A stretch of DNA of 23,638 bases from JAZKFT01 sp043760535 (GCA_043760535.1 JAYUOV010000326.1:1-23638); one strand, 5' to 3'; positions 1-8,632 are shown, counted from the stretch's first letter. Program-made: numbers and translations. Notes: a model not told the origin generated them from the letters alone.

Positions 1-170
1 AAAGATTAAATTCTGTTTCATCTTTAAAAGAAAACAAATTTTTTACTACAAATCGAATTATCATTTTTGTGATTATTTCACGTAAAAATACCTAAATAAA
101 AGAATAAAAGGGTGAAATTATAATATCTGAACCGCTTTTGTGATTTTTTAACGCAATCAACCAATCCCTA

Positions 171-800
171 TCACGGCACCCCAATGTACTTATGCGTTTG
201 TAAGCTCATTTGCCATTTTGGGTGAGCCATAATGTATTCAACAATCAGCGGCGTCATTAGTTCTCTCTTGTCCCATTCCGGCTGCAAATACAGTTTGCAC
301 TGTGGGCTTACTTGTGCGGCATATTCTTCTGCCCAGCCAAAATCTGTTTTATTAAAAACAACTATTTTAAGTTCATTTGCCCATGGCAAAACCTCTGGTA
401 AAGGGGCTTTAAATTTTTTAGGACTCAGGCAAACCCAATCCCAGTTACCACTTATAGGAGAGGAGCCAGATGTTTCAATATTTGTTTCAAACCCCCCTTC
501 CAGTAAGGCTTTGGTAAGATTGTTGAGATTATGTAGCAGCGGTTCGCCACCGGTTATCACCACTATTGTTGCGGGTGTTTTTTGTACTTCTTTTACCAAA
601 TCTGCTACTGCCCATTTTGGGTGGGCATCTGCATCCCAGCTTTCTTTTACATCGCACCACACACAGCCCACATCGCATCCGCCCAAGCGAATAAAATAGG
701 CTGCTTTTCCAGAGTGAAAACCCTCACCTTGAATAGTGTAAAAGGCTTCCATTACGGGAAGGGTAGATTCTATAGTTGTTATCGTTTCTGTTGCTGTCAA
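171..800 (-). CDS. queE: 7-carboxy-7-deazaguanine synthase (QueE), radical SAM enzyme
   Basis: Radical SAM enzyme that converts 6-carboxy-tetrahydropterin to 7-carboxy-7-deazaguanine, the ring-forming step towards preQ0 and queuosine tRNA modification; cytoplasmic. Visible motifs are an N-terminal YTIQGEGFHSG that fits the substrate-binding segment of the family, a CX3CX2C iron-sulfur cluster motif (GGCDVGCVWC, about residues 41-50), and an ITGGEP motif typical of the radical SAM core. At up to 209 residues it has the usual compact QueE length. The longest frame starts at a TTG (798-800); an ATG lies 16 codons in (750-752), directly before the conserved FYTIQGEG stretch. Homologues I remember carry a few residues before the conserved segment, so either start is possible. 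The gene stands alone on the minus strand, 181 bases from the folD stop. The end of the frame is preceded by short ACCAAT-type repeat DNA (about 154-166). Confidence 0.93.
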   Translation of the reverse strand: MTATETITTIESTLPVMEAFYTIQGEGFHSGKAAYFIRLGGCDVGCVWCDVKESWDADAHPKWAVADLVKEVQKTPATIVVITGGEPLLHNLNNLTKALLEGGFETNIETSGSSPISGNWDWVCLSPKKFKAPLPEVLPWANELKIVVFNKTDFGWAEEYAAQVSPQCKLYLQPEWDKRELMTPLIVEYIMAHPKWQMSLQTHKYIGVP

Positions 801-815
801 AATTTTTTATTTACC

Positions 816-866
816 ACCCTCGGTCGGTAAGAACCGACCACCTCCACCGGCGGAGGATAATAGTGC
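816..866. repeat. REP-like double-hairpin repeat, copy A
   Basis: A GC-rich island in AT-rich spacer. It holds one perfect hairpin (7-bp stem 822-828 with 833-839, loop AAGA), then a second imperfect palindrome at 841-856 (outer stem CCTCC/GGAGG), then GATAATAGTGC. Copy B at 2926-2979 shares the AAGAA core, the CCACCTCC and the GCGGAGGATA. A shorter relative lies at 16155-16192. It sits in the queE upstream region, so it could affect the 5' end of that transcript or be a passive dispersed element. Confidence 0.65.
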
Positions 867-903
867 TGGCTTGCTTTATAATTTCAAGACTTCCAAATTT
901 TTA

Positions 904-990
904 TTGACCAATTACCAATTTACTTATGACCAATAACTAATGACTTTCACCCTATTACCAATCAACCAATGAACTAATAAACTAATTACC
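904..990. repeat. Degenerate 7-bp tandem repeat, ACCAAT/ACTAAT family, running into the folD stop
   Basis: About a dozen units with a 7-base period resembling ACCAATn or ACTAATn. Examples are GACCAAT-TACCAAT near the left end and AATCAAC-CAATGAA-CTAATAA-ACTAATT-ACCAAAC at the right. The last units overlap the end of folD, so the final codons (Gly-Asn-stop) are written in repeat sequence. Units of the same family appear as a hairpin at 16723-16765, and weakly at 15012-15058 and 154-166. Confidence 0.65.
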
Positions 991-1860
991 AAACCTCTCA
1001 CAAGCTTCAAAGGTATTCTGCATCAGTCCAGCTATAGTCATTACGCCTACACCGCCAGGTACTGGTGTTATGTACGATGCTTTGGCAGCCACTTCATTAA
1101 AAGCCACATCGCCTTTTAGGGCAAAGCCGCTTTTTTTTGTAACATCGGGTACACGGGTAATGCCTACATCTATTACAATGGCGCCATCTTTTACCATATC
1201 TGCTTTTAAAAATTCGGGTTTGCCCAGGGCAGCTACCACAATATCTGCCTGCAGGCAAATTTCTTTCAGGTTTTGTGTGGCCGAATGGCAAAGCGTAACG
1301 GTGCAATTGCCATAAGTACTTTGGGTACTTAGCAAAATACTCATAGGCCGGCCTACTATATTGCTGCGGCCAATTACCACGGCGTGTTTACCACGGGTGT
1401 CTATTTTATAATATTCCAGCATTAGCATAATACCATAGGGCGTGGCCGATACAAAAGTGGGCAACCCAAGCGTTAGCCGCCCCACATTTACCGGATGAAA
1501 ACCATCCACATCTTTTTTGGGATCAATGGTTTCTATCACCGTATCGGCAGCAATATGCTTTGGCAGCGGCAGTTGTACCAATATGCCGTCTATGCTATCG
1601 TCATTGTTTAGTTCGGCTACTTTGGCCAATAATTCTTCCTGACTTACTGAGGCATCGTACCGTACAAAAGTGCTTTCGAAGCCTAGTTCGGCGCAGTTTT
1701 TTACTTTGGAAGCCACGTAAGTTTCACTGGCACCATCGGTACCTACTAAAATGGCGGCCAGGTGTGGTGCTCTTTTGCCAGCAGCTAACCTATTTTCTAC
1801 TTTTTCTTTAAGCGCCGCTTTAATGGCTGCGGATGCTAATTTTCCGTCTAAAAGTTGCAT
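982..1860 (-). CDS. folD: Bifunctional methylenetetrahydrofolate dehydrogenase/cyclohydrolase FolD
   Basis: Cytoplasmic enzyme interconverting 5,10-methylene-THF, 5,10-methenyl-THF and 10-formyl-THF (NADP-dependent dehydrogenase plus cyclohydrolase), feeding purine and formyl-Met synthesis. The sequence shows the family signatures: a catalytic Tyr/Lys segment (YVASKVKNC), DGILVQLPLPKH, KDVDGFHPVNVGR, the dinucleotide-binding GRSNIVGRPM, and TPVPGGVGVMT near the end. I start it at the ATG at 1858-1860 (292 residues, normal length, first residues MQLLDGKLA). The frame continues 14 codons upstream to a TTG, but those codons are translated CTTGAAC-type repeat (MALEPCSLN) and are not expected in the protein. 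A good promoter lies at 1866-1895, immediately upstream, giving a very short leader. It is divergent from the outer-membrane gene starting near 2068. Confidence 0.96.
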   Translation of the reverse strand: MQLLDGKLASAAIKAALKEKVENRLAAGKRAPHLAAILVGTDGASETYVASKVKNCAELGFESTFVRYDASVSQEELLAKVAELNNDDSIDGILVQLPLPKHIAADTVIETIDPKKDVDGFHPVNVGRLTLGLPTFVSATPYGIMLMLEYYKIDTRGKHAVVIGRSNIVGRPMSILLSTQSTYGNCTVTLCHSATQNLKEICLQADIVVAALGKPEFLKADMVKDGAIVIDVGITRVPDVTKKSGFALKGDVAFNEVAAKASYITPVPGGVGVMTIAGLMQNTFEACERFGN

Positions 1861-1865
1861 GGCGG

Positions 1866-1895
1866 CAAAGATAAGGTTCAGGCTGCAAGGTTCAA
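1866..1895 (-). promoter_or_regulatory. Predicted Bacteroidota-type promoter of folD
   Basis: Read on the minus strand: TTG (1893-1895), 19 bases, then TATCTTTG (1866-1873), an exact match to the TTG-N19-TAnnTTTG pattern known for the primary sigma factor of Bacteroidota. Transcription would begin near 1862, leaving only a base or two before the ATG. The TTG is part of a CTTGAAC repeat unit, so repeat DNA supplies the -33 element. The match and spacing are seen directly; activity is inferred. Confidence 0.6.
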
Positions 1896-2012
1896 GTGCC
1901 AAGGTTCAAGGTTCAAGAAACAAAAAACAAGGTTCAAGATCCAAGAGTACAAGACACAAGATTGAAAGAACCTAATAATACTGGCGTCTTGAACCTTGTT
2001 TCTTGAACCTTG
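1872..2012. repeat. CTTGAAC/GTTCAAG heptad repeat cluster with a large inverted arrangement
   Basis: Multiple GTTCAAG-type heptads fill the folD/outer-membrane divergent spacer. Those at about 1872-1938 read GGTTCAAG on the plus strand, with decayed units to about 1968. Those at 1988-2012 read CTTGAACCTTG, the reverse complement. The 25 bases at 1988-2012 pair fully with 1907-1938 apart from one extra 7-base block (AAAAAAC) in the left arm, so the region can form a long hairpin. The same repeat occurs in frame inside ispG at 14088-14126. Confidence 0.75.
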
Positions 2013-2045
2013 TACCTTTTTTTCTCCATATCATTTTTTAGCTAT

Positions 2046-2053
2046 TAATTTTG
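2046..2053 (+). promoter_or_regulatory. Possible -7 element (TAATTTTG) ahead of the outer-membrane gene
   Basis: TAATTTTG matches the Bacteroidota -7 consensus TAnnTTTG and ends 14 bases before the TTG chosen as start at 2068. No TTG at the right distance for a -33 element was found, so this is a half-site only. It supports the downstream start, because an upstream start would put the promoter inside the gene. Confidence 0.35.
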
Positions 2054-2067
2054 GAAAAACTAATTGT

Positions 2068-2922
2068 TTGAAAAAACTGCTGGTTATATTTTTCATTTGC
2101 CTTTGTTTTAATACTTTGGCACAGCCCATTAGCCAAATGGTGGCTGCAAGGTACCCGGCCTTGGGTGTATATTCTAAAAACAATTTGGACTTGTACGCCA
2201 CCAGAAATAATGCAGCAGCATTGGCACAACTACCCAATTCCGGTGCCGGTATTTATGCCGAAAGAAGGTTTTTACAAGATCAGCTCAATCTTTACACAGG
2301 CTCTGTTGGGTACAAAACTAAAAGAGGTGCTTTTGCCCTGCATGGCAATTACTATGGCTTTAGTTTGTACAATCAAATGCAGCTTTCGCTGGGCTATGGC
2401 TTGCAGGTAAGCAATAAAATAGATGTTGGGGTGCAGTTTAATTACCATTCGGTAAATCAGGGCAATGGATATGGCAAGGCCAGCAGCATTAATGCCAGTG
2501 CCGGAGCCGTTTTTCACTTAACAGAAAAAATACATGCAGGGGTTAATATTTATAATCCCGGCGGTAGTAAATGGAGTAAAACAGCAGGTGAAAAAATCCC
2601 TGCACAATACACATTAGGACTGGGTTATGAGGTAAGCGAAAAACTTTTTATTAGCGGGGAACTGGTAAAAGAAGAAAACCTGCCAGCCAGCATTAATTTT
2701 GGTTTGCAATACCGCTTTGTACCTCAATTTTTTGCAAGAGCAGGTGTTAGTACTGCCACCAATAATCTGTATGCAGGTATTGGTTTAAACCTTGCAAAAT
2801 TTAGGATAGATTTCGTCGCAAGCTACCATCCGCAATTGGGTGTTAGTCCGGGTATTTTGTTGTTGTTCTGTTTTGGTAAGCAGGTGGATAAGGGTGGGGA
2901 AGAGCTGGATGTAGGCTTGTAG
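2068..2922 (+). CDS. Predicted outer-membrane beta-barrel protein (PorV/PorP-like fold, family not assigned)
   Basis: Probably an exported outer-membrane protein of about 284 residues. From the TTG at 2068 it begins LKKLLVIFFICLCFNTLAQ, a lysine-led hydrophobic signal peptide ending in an Ala-Gln cleavage-type site. The mature part alternates short aromatic and glycine-rich segments (YYGFSLYNQMQLSLGYGL, VGVQFNYHSV, LGLGYEV, FGLQYRF, YAGIGLNL) typical of transmembrane beta-strands. The frame is open up to a TTG at 1996, but the extra 24 codons translate repeat DNA and would spoil the signal peptide, so I reject that start. The next gene on the strand is another outer-membrane protein, which suggests an envelope role. 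I do not recognise a specific family; a PorV/PorQ or FadL-like barrel is a guess. A REP-like repeat follows the stop. Confidence 0.75.
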   Translation: MKKLLVIFFICLCFNTLAQPISQMVAARYPALGVYSKNNLDLYATRNNAAALAQLPNSGAGIYAERRFLQDQLNLYTGSVGYKTKRGAFALHGNYYGFSLYNQMQLSLGYGLQVSNKIDVGVQFNYHSVNQGNGYGKASSINASAGAVFHLTEKIHAGVNIYNPGGSKWSKTAGEKIPAQYTLGLGYEVSEKLFISGELVKEENLPASINFGLQYRFVPQFFARAGVSTATNNLYAGIGLNLAKFRIDFVASYHPQLGVSPGILLLFCFGKQVDKGGEELDVGL

Positions 2923-2925
2923 AAT

Positions 2926-2979
2926 TCCACCTCCGTAAGGCAAGAATCTGCCACCTCCGCCAGCGGAGGATACTAATGC
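2926..2979. repeat. REP-like double-hairpin repeat, copy B
   Basis: Begins four bases after the stop of the beta-barrel gene. It shares with copy A (816-866) the order CCxCC, AAGAA, CCACCTCC and GCGGAGGATA. It contains a near-perfect palindrome CCTCCGCCAGCGGAGG at 2954-2969 (7-bp stem, very small loop) and a weaker GGC/GCC hairpin before it. No uridine run follows immediately, so it is better read as a dispersed palindromic repeat than an intrinsic terminator. Confidence 0.65.
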
Positions 2980-3118
2980 AGTCAGTCTTCCTTTTTTCTT
3001 GTAAAGATTTTAATAAAAAGTGTTTTACTTACAAAAATTCTCCTTAATCCTTAACCATCTGTTTCATTTCTGCAATGCCGCGGGGCAAGCCGAATTCTCA
3101 TCAATTCTTGTAAAAATT

Positions 3119-5176
3119 TTGAAATTACTTTTTACGATATTGTTTTTTATGCTGTGCATTGGTAATGCAAAGGCACAGGTAGATACCACCAATTTGCTTA
3201 GTAGTACTGCAGAACAGCAACTGGAAAATATGGCAGAGGCCGAAGAAGGCGAAAGCGAAGACGACAGCTATTTACAGCAGTTAAGCGACTTGAAAAAACG
3301 GCCACTTAACCTTAATCTTGCCACAGAATCTGAACTGAAAACTTTCTTTTTCCTAAAACCTTTACAGATACAAAACCTGTTACTGTACCGCCAATTATTG
3401 GGCAAGATGATAGACTTGTACGAACTGCAGGCTGTGCCGGGCTGGGATCTGGAAACCATCCAAAAAATGCGGCCATTTATAACAGTAAGCAATGCACTTA
3501 CGGCAACCGAAGTTTTTGGTAAACGCTTTAGCAACGGCGAAAACAGCCTGTTAGCCCGGGCCACACAAATACTGGAAAGAAGCCGCGGCTTTGTAGCAGC
3601 AGATAGCACCGGCCCTAAATACAAAGGCAGCCGCCAACGGATTTTTTTACGTTACCGTTATCAATATAAAAATCTGCTGCAATATGGCCTTGTGGCCGAT
3701 AAGGATGCCGGGGAGCAATTGTTTAAAGGCAGCCAGAAAACGGGTTTCGACTTTTATTCCCTTCATTTATTTGCAAGAAATGTCGGTGTAATTAAACACC
3801 TTGCACTTGGAGATTTTACGGTAAATATGGGGCAAGGCTTAATTAGCTGGCAATCGATGGGTTTTAGAAAAAGTGCCGATGCTATGGGCATTAAGCGGCA
3901 GGCCGATATACTTCGGCCTTACAATTCAGCAGGCGAATTTAATTTCCATCGTGGTGCGGGTGTTACATTAAAAAAAGGCAACTGGCAAGCCACGGCTTTT
4001 GCATCGTACAAAAATTTATCGGCCAATGCTGTGGTAGATTCAGCAAATTTTGAAGATTATGTGAGCAGCCTGCAAACGAGCGGCTATCACCGTACCCAAT
4101 CGGAGATAGATGATAAGGACCAGATAAAGCAACTTACTATTGGCGGTAACCTCAGTTACCAAACCACAAGGTTACACATTGGTGTAAATGCGGTGCATTA
4201 TAAACTGGGTAAGCCTTTGCAAAAAGGCCCGGAACCTTACAATACTTTCGCCATTGGGGGCAATAAAATTACCAATGCTAGTATAGATTACAGCTACACC
4301 TTACGCAACACCCATTTTTTTGGCGAAGTAGCCACAGATGGCCAAGGCGATGTTGCTATGGTTCACGGCCTGATGACAAGCCTGGATTCTAAAGCAGATT
4401 TTTCGCTGCTGTACAGAAATATAACCCGGGCTTACGGCAGTTTGTATAGCAATGCTTTTACCGAAAGTACCACACCCATTAACGAAAACGGTTTTTATAT
4501 GGGGCTTACTTTAAGGCCTGCCACCAGTTTTAAAATAGACATGTATGCAGATGTTTTTACTTTTCCCTGGCTTCGGTTTCGGGTGGATAGGCCAAGTAAA
4601 GGCGCCGATTATTTGGTACAGTTTAGCTGGAAGCCCAACAAACAAGTAGAAGTATATACCCGTTATACCATTCAGAGCAAGGCCATCAATGTTTCTGAAA
4701 CCAATTTGCCCGTACATATTACCAACAACCGCCCAAGGCAAAATTTGCGTACCCATTTGATGTACAAAATTTCACCAGCATTTACAGTAAAAAACAGGGC
4801 CGAATTATTATGGTTCGATAAACAAAGCGAAAAACCCGAAAATGGGTTTCTCATTTTTACCGATGTACAATACAAACCCATCATGGCACCGCTTTCTTTG
4901 GGCATTCGGCTACAGTATTTTGAAACCGATAGCTACAATAGCCGCATGTATGCTTACGAAAATGATGTGGCCTACAGTTTTTCCATTCCTGCTTTTTACG
5001 AAAAAGGGTACAGGTATTACCTCAATATCAATTACGATCTAAACCGAAAGCTGACTACTTGGTTCAGGTTGGCACAAACCATCAGCCCCGGAAAAACTTC
5101 GGTAGGAAGTGGTTTTGATGAAATAAATGGCAACCACAGAACAGAAGTGAAATTCCAGGCTATGTATCGCTTTTAA
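3119..5176 (+). CDS. Helix-hairpin-helix domain outer-membrane beta-barrel protein
   Basis: A protein of about 685 residues. Starting at the TTG at 3119, it opens with LKLLFTILFFMLCIGNAKAQ, a clear signal peptide. Next comes an acidic linker, then a helix-hairpin-helix pair related to ComEA-type repeats (RPLNLNLATESELKTFFFL, then LYELQAVPGWDLETIQKMRPF). The remaining ~500 residues are strand-rich with a terminal aromatic (VKFQAMYRF), fitting an outer-membrane barrel. Proteins with this HhH-plus-barrel layout are common and uncharacterised in Bacteroidota; a link to DNA uptake is sometimes guessed from the HhH but is unproven. The frame is open to 3020, but the first 33 codons lack signal-peptide character. 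It follows the beta-barrel gene at 2068-2922 with a 196-base spacer, so co-transcription is uncertain. The SusC gene lies 252 bases downstream. Confidence 0.82.
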   Translation: MKLLFTILFFMLCIGNAKAQVDTTNLLSSTAEQQLENMAEAEEGESEDDSYLQQLSDLKKRPLNLNLATESELKTFFFLKPLQIQNLLLYRQLLGKMIDLYELQAVPGWDLETIQKMRPFITVSNALTATEVFGKRFSNGENSLLARATQILERSRGFVAADSTGPKYKGSRQRIFLRYRYQYKNLLQYGLVADKDAGEQLFKGSQKTGFDFYSLHLFARNVGVIKHLALGDFTVNMGQGLISWQSMGFRKSADAMGIKRQADILRPYNSAGEFNFHRGAGVTLKKGNWQATAFASYKNLSANAVVDSANFEDYVSSLQTSGYHRTQSEIDDKDQIKQLTIGGNLSYQTTRLHIGVNAVHYKLGKPLQKGPEPYNTFAIGGNKITNASIDYSYTLRNTHFFGEVATDGQGDVAMVHGLMTSLDSKADFSLLYRNITRAYGSLYSNAFTESTTPINENGFYMGLTLRPATSFKIDMYADVFTFPWLRFRVDRPSKGADYLVQFSWKPNKQVEVYTRYTIQSKAINVSETNLPVHITNNRPRQNLRTHLMYKISPAFTVKNRAELLWFDKQSEKPENGFLIFTDVQYKPIMAPLSLGIRLQYFETDSYNSRMYAYENDVAYSFSIPAFYEKGYRYYLNINYDLNRKLTTWFRLAQTISPGKTSVGSGFDEINGNHRTEVKFQAMYRF

Positions 5177-5394
5177 CCGATGCAAAAAGTTTGAAGTAAA
5201 CAAATTCTTTTTGGTAAGCAGCAACCCAAAAAGCATATTTGTACAATGAGCTAACAAGATGTTAAAAGCCTTTAAAGTAGGATTATGCATAAAAAATGAA
5301 CTGGGAAACATTCATTTAGCAACCTACATTTTATAAAAGTTGTCAATTATTTCATTTTCGGATGATGGATTTTAACTTTTTATTTAGAAAACGC

Positions 5395-5402
5395 TATATT
5401 TA
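5395..5402 (+). promoter_or_regulatory. Possible -7 element (TATATTTA) of the SusC operon
   Basis: TATATTTA is one base from the TAnnTTTG consensus and lies 26 bases before the SusC ATG, in a very AT-rich stretch. No convincing -33 TTG is present at 19 bases. The spacer 5177-5428 contains no recognisable anti-sigma or regulator gene, so control of the operon is not visible here. Confidence 0.35.
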
Positions 5403-5428
5403 CATGTCTTAAAATCAAACTAACGAAC

Positions 5429-8400
5429 ATGAGAAAAATTTCATCTTTGGTGATGATGTTGGTGCTTTGTACTACACTGGCATTTGCACAAAACCGTGTT
5501 GTAACTGGTCAGGTTACCGACGAGAAAGGCGATCCGGTAGCCTTTGCCTCTGTAAAAGTAAAGGGTGGTAAAACCGGTGTGGCTGCCGATGCCAACGGTA
5601 CTTTTAGATTAGAAGTGAAAGAAGGTACAATACTCATAATTAGTGCTGCTGGCTCTGCCGATAGAGAAATTACAATTACAGCCGGCAAAAGTACCTATGC
5701 CGTTACGCTCACAAAATCCAACAATGAATTGAGTAGTGTGGTAGTTACCGCTTTTGGAATAAAAAAGTCGGTAAAAGCCATTACTTATGCTACGCAAAAT
5801 GTTAGTGCAGAAAGGCTTACACAAACTAGGGATGCAGATTTTACCAACGGTCTTGCAGGTAAAGTATCTGGCCTTACAGTAGCCGGCCAGGCAGGTAGCA
5901 AGTTGGGTTCTACAGGAGCTGTTCGTATTCGTGGTGTTGGTAGCCTTAGTGCTGCAGATGCCATTTATGTAGTAGATGGTACTATTGTTACGAATCCTGC
6001 CGATATTAACATGGATAACGTTGCCAATATTAGTGTACTAAAAGGCAATGCTGCAACTAACCTATATGGATCTTTGGCAGAAGGTGGGGTAATTATGATT
6101 ACAAGCCGCAAGCCGCTGAAATCTAAAAAATGGCAAATAGATTTTAACTCTACTACTACAGTAGATATGGTAAACATTTTACCTGAATACCAGAATGAGT
6201 ATGTTGGCGGCGGTTCTGCCACCTGGAGTACATTTAGGTTTAATGCTGCCATACACCCTGCAGAGTGGAAAGCATTGGACGGTAAAAAATTCCACGATTA
6301 TACCGATGATGCCAGTTGGGGCCCTAAAATGGATGGTACAGAGTATGCACCTTGGTATAGCTGGTATGGTGGCCATAAATATTCCTACACTACTGCCAAT
6401 GCTAATCCACAGAAAAACAATATCAGAGAATTTTACGATAAAAGCCTAAGCATCAATAATAATATAGCCATCAGCCGTGGTTTCGAAAAAGGGGCTGTAA
6501 GGTTTAGTTATACCAATTTAAATCGCAATGGCATTATCCCAAATTCTAACCTGAACAAACATTTCTTTTCCGGAAATTTCAATTACGAAGTAATTAAAAA
6601 TGTAACCCTTAATGTAAATGCCAATTATACTACAGAAAAATTGCAAGGCGATTTTAATGATGGTTACTCCAATTTTACATCGGGTTCATTTAACCAATGG
6701 TTTCATAGAAATACCGATATGGGTATTCAAAAAGAATTAAGAGGTGTAAAAGCAGGGCCGAATGGTGGAACTTATATTAGCTGGAACCACGCCAACCCAA
6801 GTAATACTACAGCACCAAGTGCCAATTTTTATAAAGGCAATTATTGGTACAATCCGTACACTTACTTAAACGATTTTTTTAGCGAATCCAGGCGTCAGCG
6901 TATTTTAGGCGATGCAAGTTTAAGCTACAAAATACTAAAAGGGTTAACAGCTTCTGGTACTTATAGAATGAATTACCGTCCTGTGGATGGAGAATTTAGA
7001 GTGCCAACAGCCTTGAAAAATGGCGCTAACCAATCGGGTGTTTTGGACGGTTATGGAACTAGCGAATCTAGATTTTTTGAGCAAACTGCTGAAGCGAATC
7101 TTGCCTATGTTACCAATATCAACGACTTTTCTATTGATGTTAGTACCGGTACACAATATATATGGCGTCGCTTCAAAGACTCTTCCCGTTCTACTAATGG
7201 AGGATTAACAAAACCAGATGTATTTGACCTTAACAACAGCGTTGGCCTTGTAAATAGAGGCGGTAACTTTTTAACAAGAAGGGGTGTGTTAGGCTTTTTT
7301 GCCCGTGGTACATTTGGCTGGAAAGACATATTGTTCGCAGATGTATCTGTACGTAGAGAGTACAACTCCCGTTTACCAATGCAGACTAACGGGTTTACAT
7401 ACCCTTCTTTTGGAGCTTCTTTCGTTTTTAGTGAGTATTTAAAAACCGTTTTGCCTACACTTACTTTCGGCAAGTTGCGTTTTAGCAGGGCTTCTGTTGG
7501 GTCAGTTCCAGACAGGTTTCTTGGCGAATATGCACTTGTGCCTACTTATGGCACGGGCAACGTTTCTTATAATAATAATTTCTTTATTGGTTTCCCGGGT
7601 ACTATTACAGACCCTAATATAAAGCCTGCCATCAATACAGCTACAGAAATAGGCACCGATTTGCGTTTTTTCAGAGATCGTTTAGGCTTTAGCCTTACTT
7701 ATTATACAGATGAGCGTAAAGATGATATTGTACCAACATCAGTTTCTGCGGCAAGTGGGGTTAACAGTACTATATTAAATGCAGGTTTGGTTACTAGAAA
7801 AGGCTGGGAAATAGAATTGAATGTAAAGCCAATTGTTTCTAAAAATTTCAACTGGGATGCAACATTTAACTGGTCAACCGTATCTGCTAATGTTGAAAAA
7901 GTATCTGACCAAACAGATATATTAGTAGTCGGTGGCGATGCTTTTGCACAAATACAATTGGTTCATGTTAAAGGCGAAACGCCTTACCAAATAAGAGGAA
8001 ATGGAATTAAACGTATCAATGGGTTGCCTGTAATTGGTACTGATGGTACGTATGCTATTGAAGCTAATCAGAACTTTGGATCTACTATACCCAACTATTT
8101 TGGAGGTTTCTTTAACAACTTTACTTATAAAAACTTTACACTAACTGCTGCTTTTGATTTTAGCCAGGGTGGTAAGTTCTATTCGCTTAGCGACAACTGG
8201 GGTACCTATTCTGGCTTATTAGCCAAAACTGCAGCCATTAACGATAATGGTAAAAATGTAAGAGACCCATTAGCAGATGGTGGCGGTGTACATGTATTTG
8301 GTGTTAACGAACAAGGCAAGCCTTATGATACTTACGTAAGTGGCTTCGACTATTTCCACCAGTTTTATGGCCTAACGCCTGAGCCTTTTATACACGACAG

Positions 8401-8632
8401 GTCTTATGTAAAGTTTAGAGAAGCCAGCCTTGGTTATAAATTCAATACAAAAGGATGGGGCAGTTTAGGTAAAGTGGTAAAAAATATGACACTTACAGTA
8501 GTAGCCCGTAACCTTTTTGTTTGGGCTAAAGCCAAAGGTTTCGACCCAAGTGAATTAGCAGCAGAATGGGGCGAAAATGGACAGTTGCCAGGAACAAGAT
8601 CTTTTGGTGCTACCCTGCGTATGGGTTTCTAA
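5429..8632 (+). CDS. SusC/RagA family TonB-linked outer-membrane transporter
   Basis: A 1067-residue TonB-dependent transporter that forms the pore of a SusCD uptake complex for a glycan or peptide substrate. Order of parts: signal peptide (residues 1-20, ending LAFA before Q), a carboxypeptidase-regulatory-like domain (VVTGQVTDEKGDPVAFASVKVKG, about 24-95), a TonB plug (GLAGKVSGLTVAG, VRIRGVGSL, IYVVDGTIV, about 135-225), and a 22-strand-type barrel ending in GATLRMGF with the usual terminal Phe. The plug motif usually written YGSRAANGVI reads NLYGSLAEGGVIMITSRK here, a mild deviation. No STN domain precedes the regulatory domain, so sigma/anti-sigma signalling through it is unlikely. It leads a tight operon, with SusD starting 27 bases after its stop. 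The substrate cannot be told, because no hydrolase or peptidase gene is adjacent. Confidence 0.96.
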   Translation: MRKISSLVMMLVLCTTLAFAQNRVVTGQVTDEKGDPVAFASVKVKGGKTGVAADANGTFRLEVKEGTILIISAAGSADREITITAGKSTYAVTLTKSNNELSSVVVTAFGIKKSVKAITYATQNVSAERLTQTRDADFTNGLAGKVSGLTVAGQAGSKLGSTGAVRIRGVGSLSAADAIYVVDGTIVTNPADINMDNVANISVLKGNAATNLYGSLAEGGVIMITSRKPLKSKKWQIDFNSTTTVDMVNILPEYQNEYVGGGSATWSTFRFNAAIHPAEWKALDGKKFHDYTDDASWGPKMDGTEYAPWYSWYGGHKYSYTTANANPQKNNIREFYDKSLSINNNIAISRGFEKGAVRFSYTNLNRNGIIPNSNLNKHFFSGNFNYEVIKNVTLNVNANYTTEKLQGDFNDGYSNFTSGSFNQWFHRNTDMGIQKELRGVKAGPNGGTYISWNHANPSNTTAPSANFYKGNYWYNPYTYLNDFFSESRRQRILGDASLSYKILKGLTASGTYRMNYRPVDGEFRVPTALKNGANQSGVLDGYGTSESRFFEQTAEANLAYVTNINDFSIDVSTGTQYIWRRFKDSSRSTNGGLTKPDVFDLNNSVGLVNRGGNFLTRRGVLGFFARGTFGWKDILFADVSVRREYNSRLPMQTNGFTYPSFGASFVFSEYLKTVLPTLTFGKLRFSRASVGSVPDRFLGEYALVPTYGTGNVSYNNNFFIGFPGTITDPNIKPAINTATEIGTDLRFFRDRLGFSLTYYTDERKDDIVPTSVSAASGVNSTILNAGLVTRKGWEIELNVKPIVSKNFNWDATFNWSTVSANVEKVSDQTDILVVGGDAFAQIQLVHVKGETPYQIRGNGIKRINGLPVIGTDGTYAIEANQNFGSTIPNYFGGFFNNFTYKNFTLTAAFDFSQGGKFYSLSDNWGTYSGLLAKTAAINDNGKNVRDPLADGGGVHVFGVNEQGKPYDTYVSGFDYFHQFYGLTPEPFIHDRSYVKFREASLGYKFNTKGWGSLGKVVKNMTLTVVARNLFVWAKAKGFDPSELAAEWGENGQLPGTRSFGATLRMGF

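Noticed and set aside
232..699. 155-codon plus-strand open frame
   Set aside because: Antisense to queE, which has clear catalytic motifs on the other strand.
1872..2012. CRISPR-like array
   Set aside because: Units are 7 bases with no spacers of constant size and no cas genes; they are tandem heptads.
2954..2969. Intrinsic terminator of the beta-barrel gene
   Set aside because: Loop is too small and no T tract follows; better explained as a dispersed palindromic repeat.
3268..3624. 118-codon minus-strand open frame
   Set aside because: Antisense to the helix-hairpin-helix protein; no signature.
7105..7473. 122-codon minus-strand open frame
   Set aside because: Lies wholly antisense within the SusC barrel; no family features.
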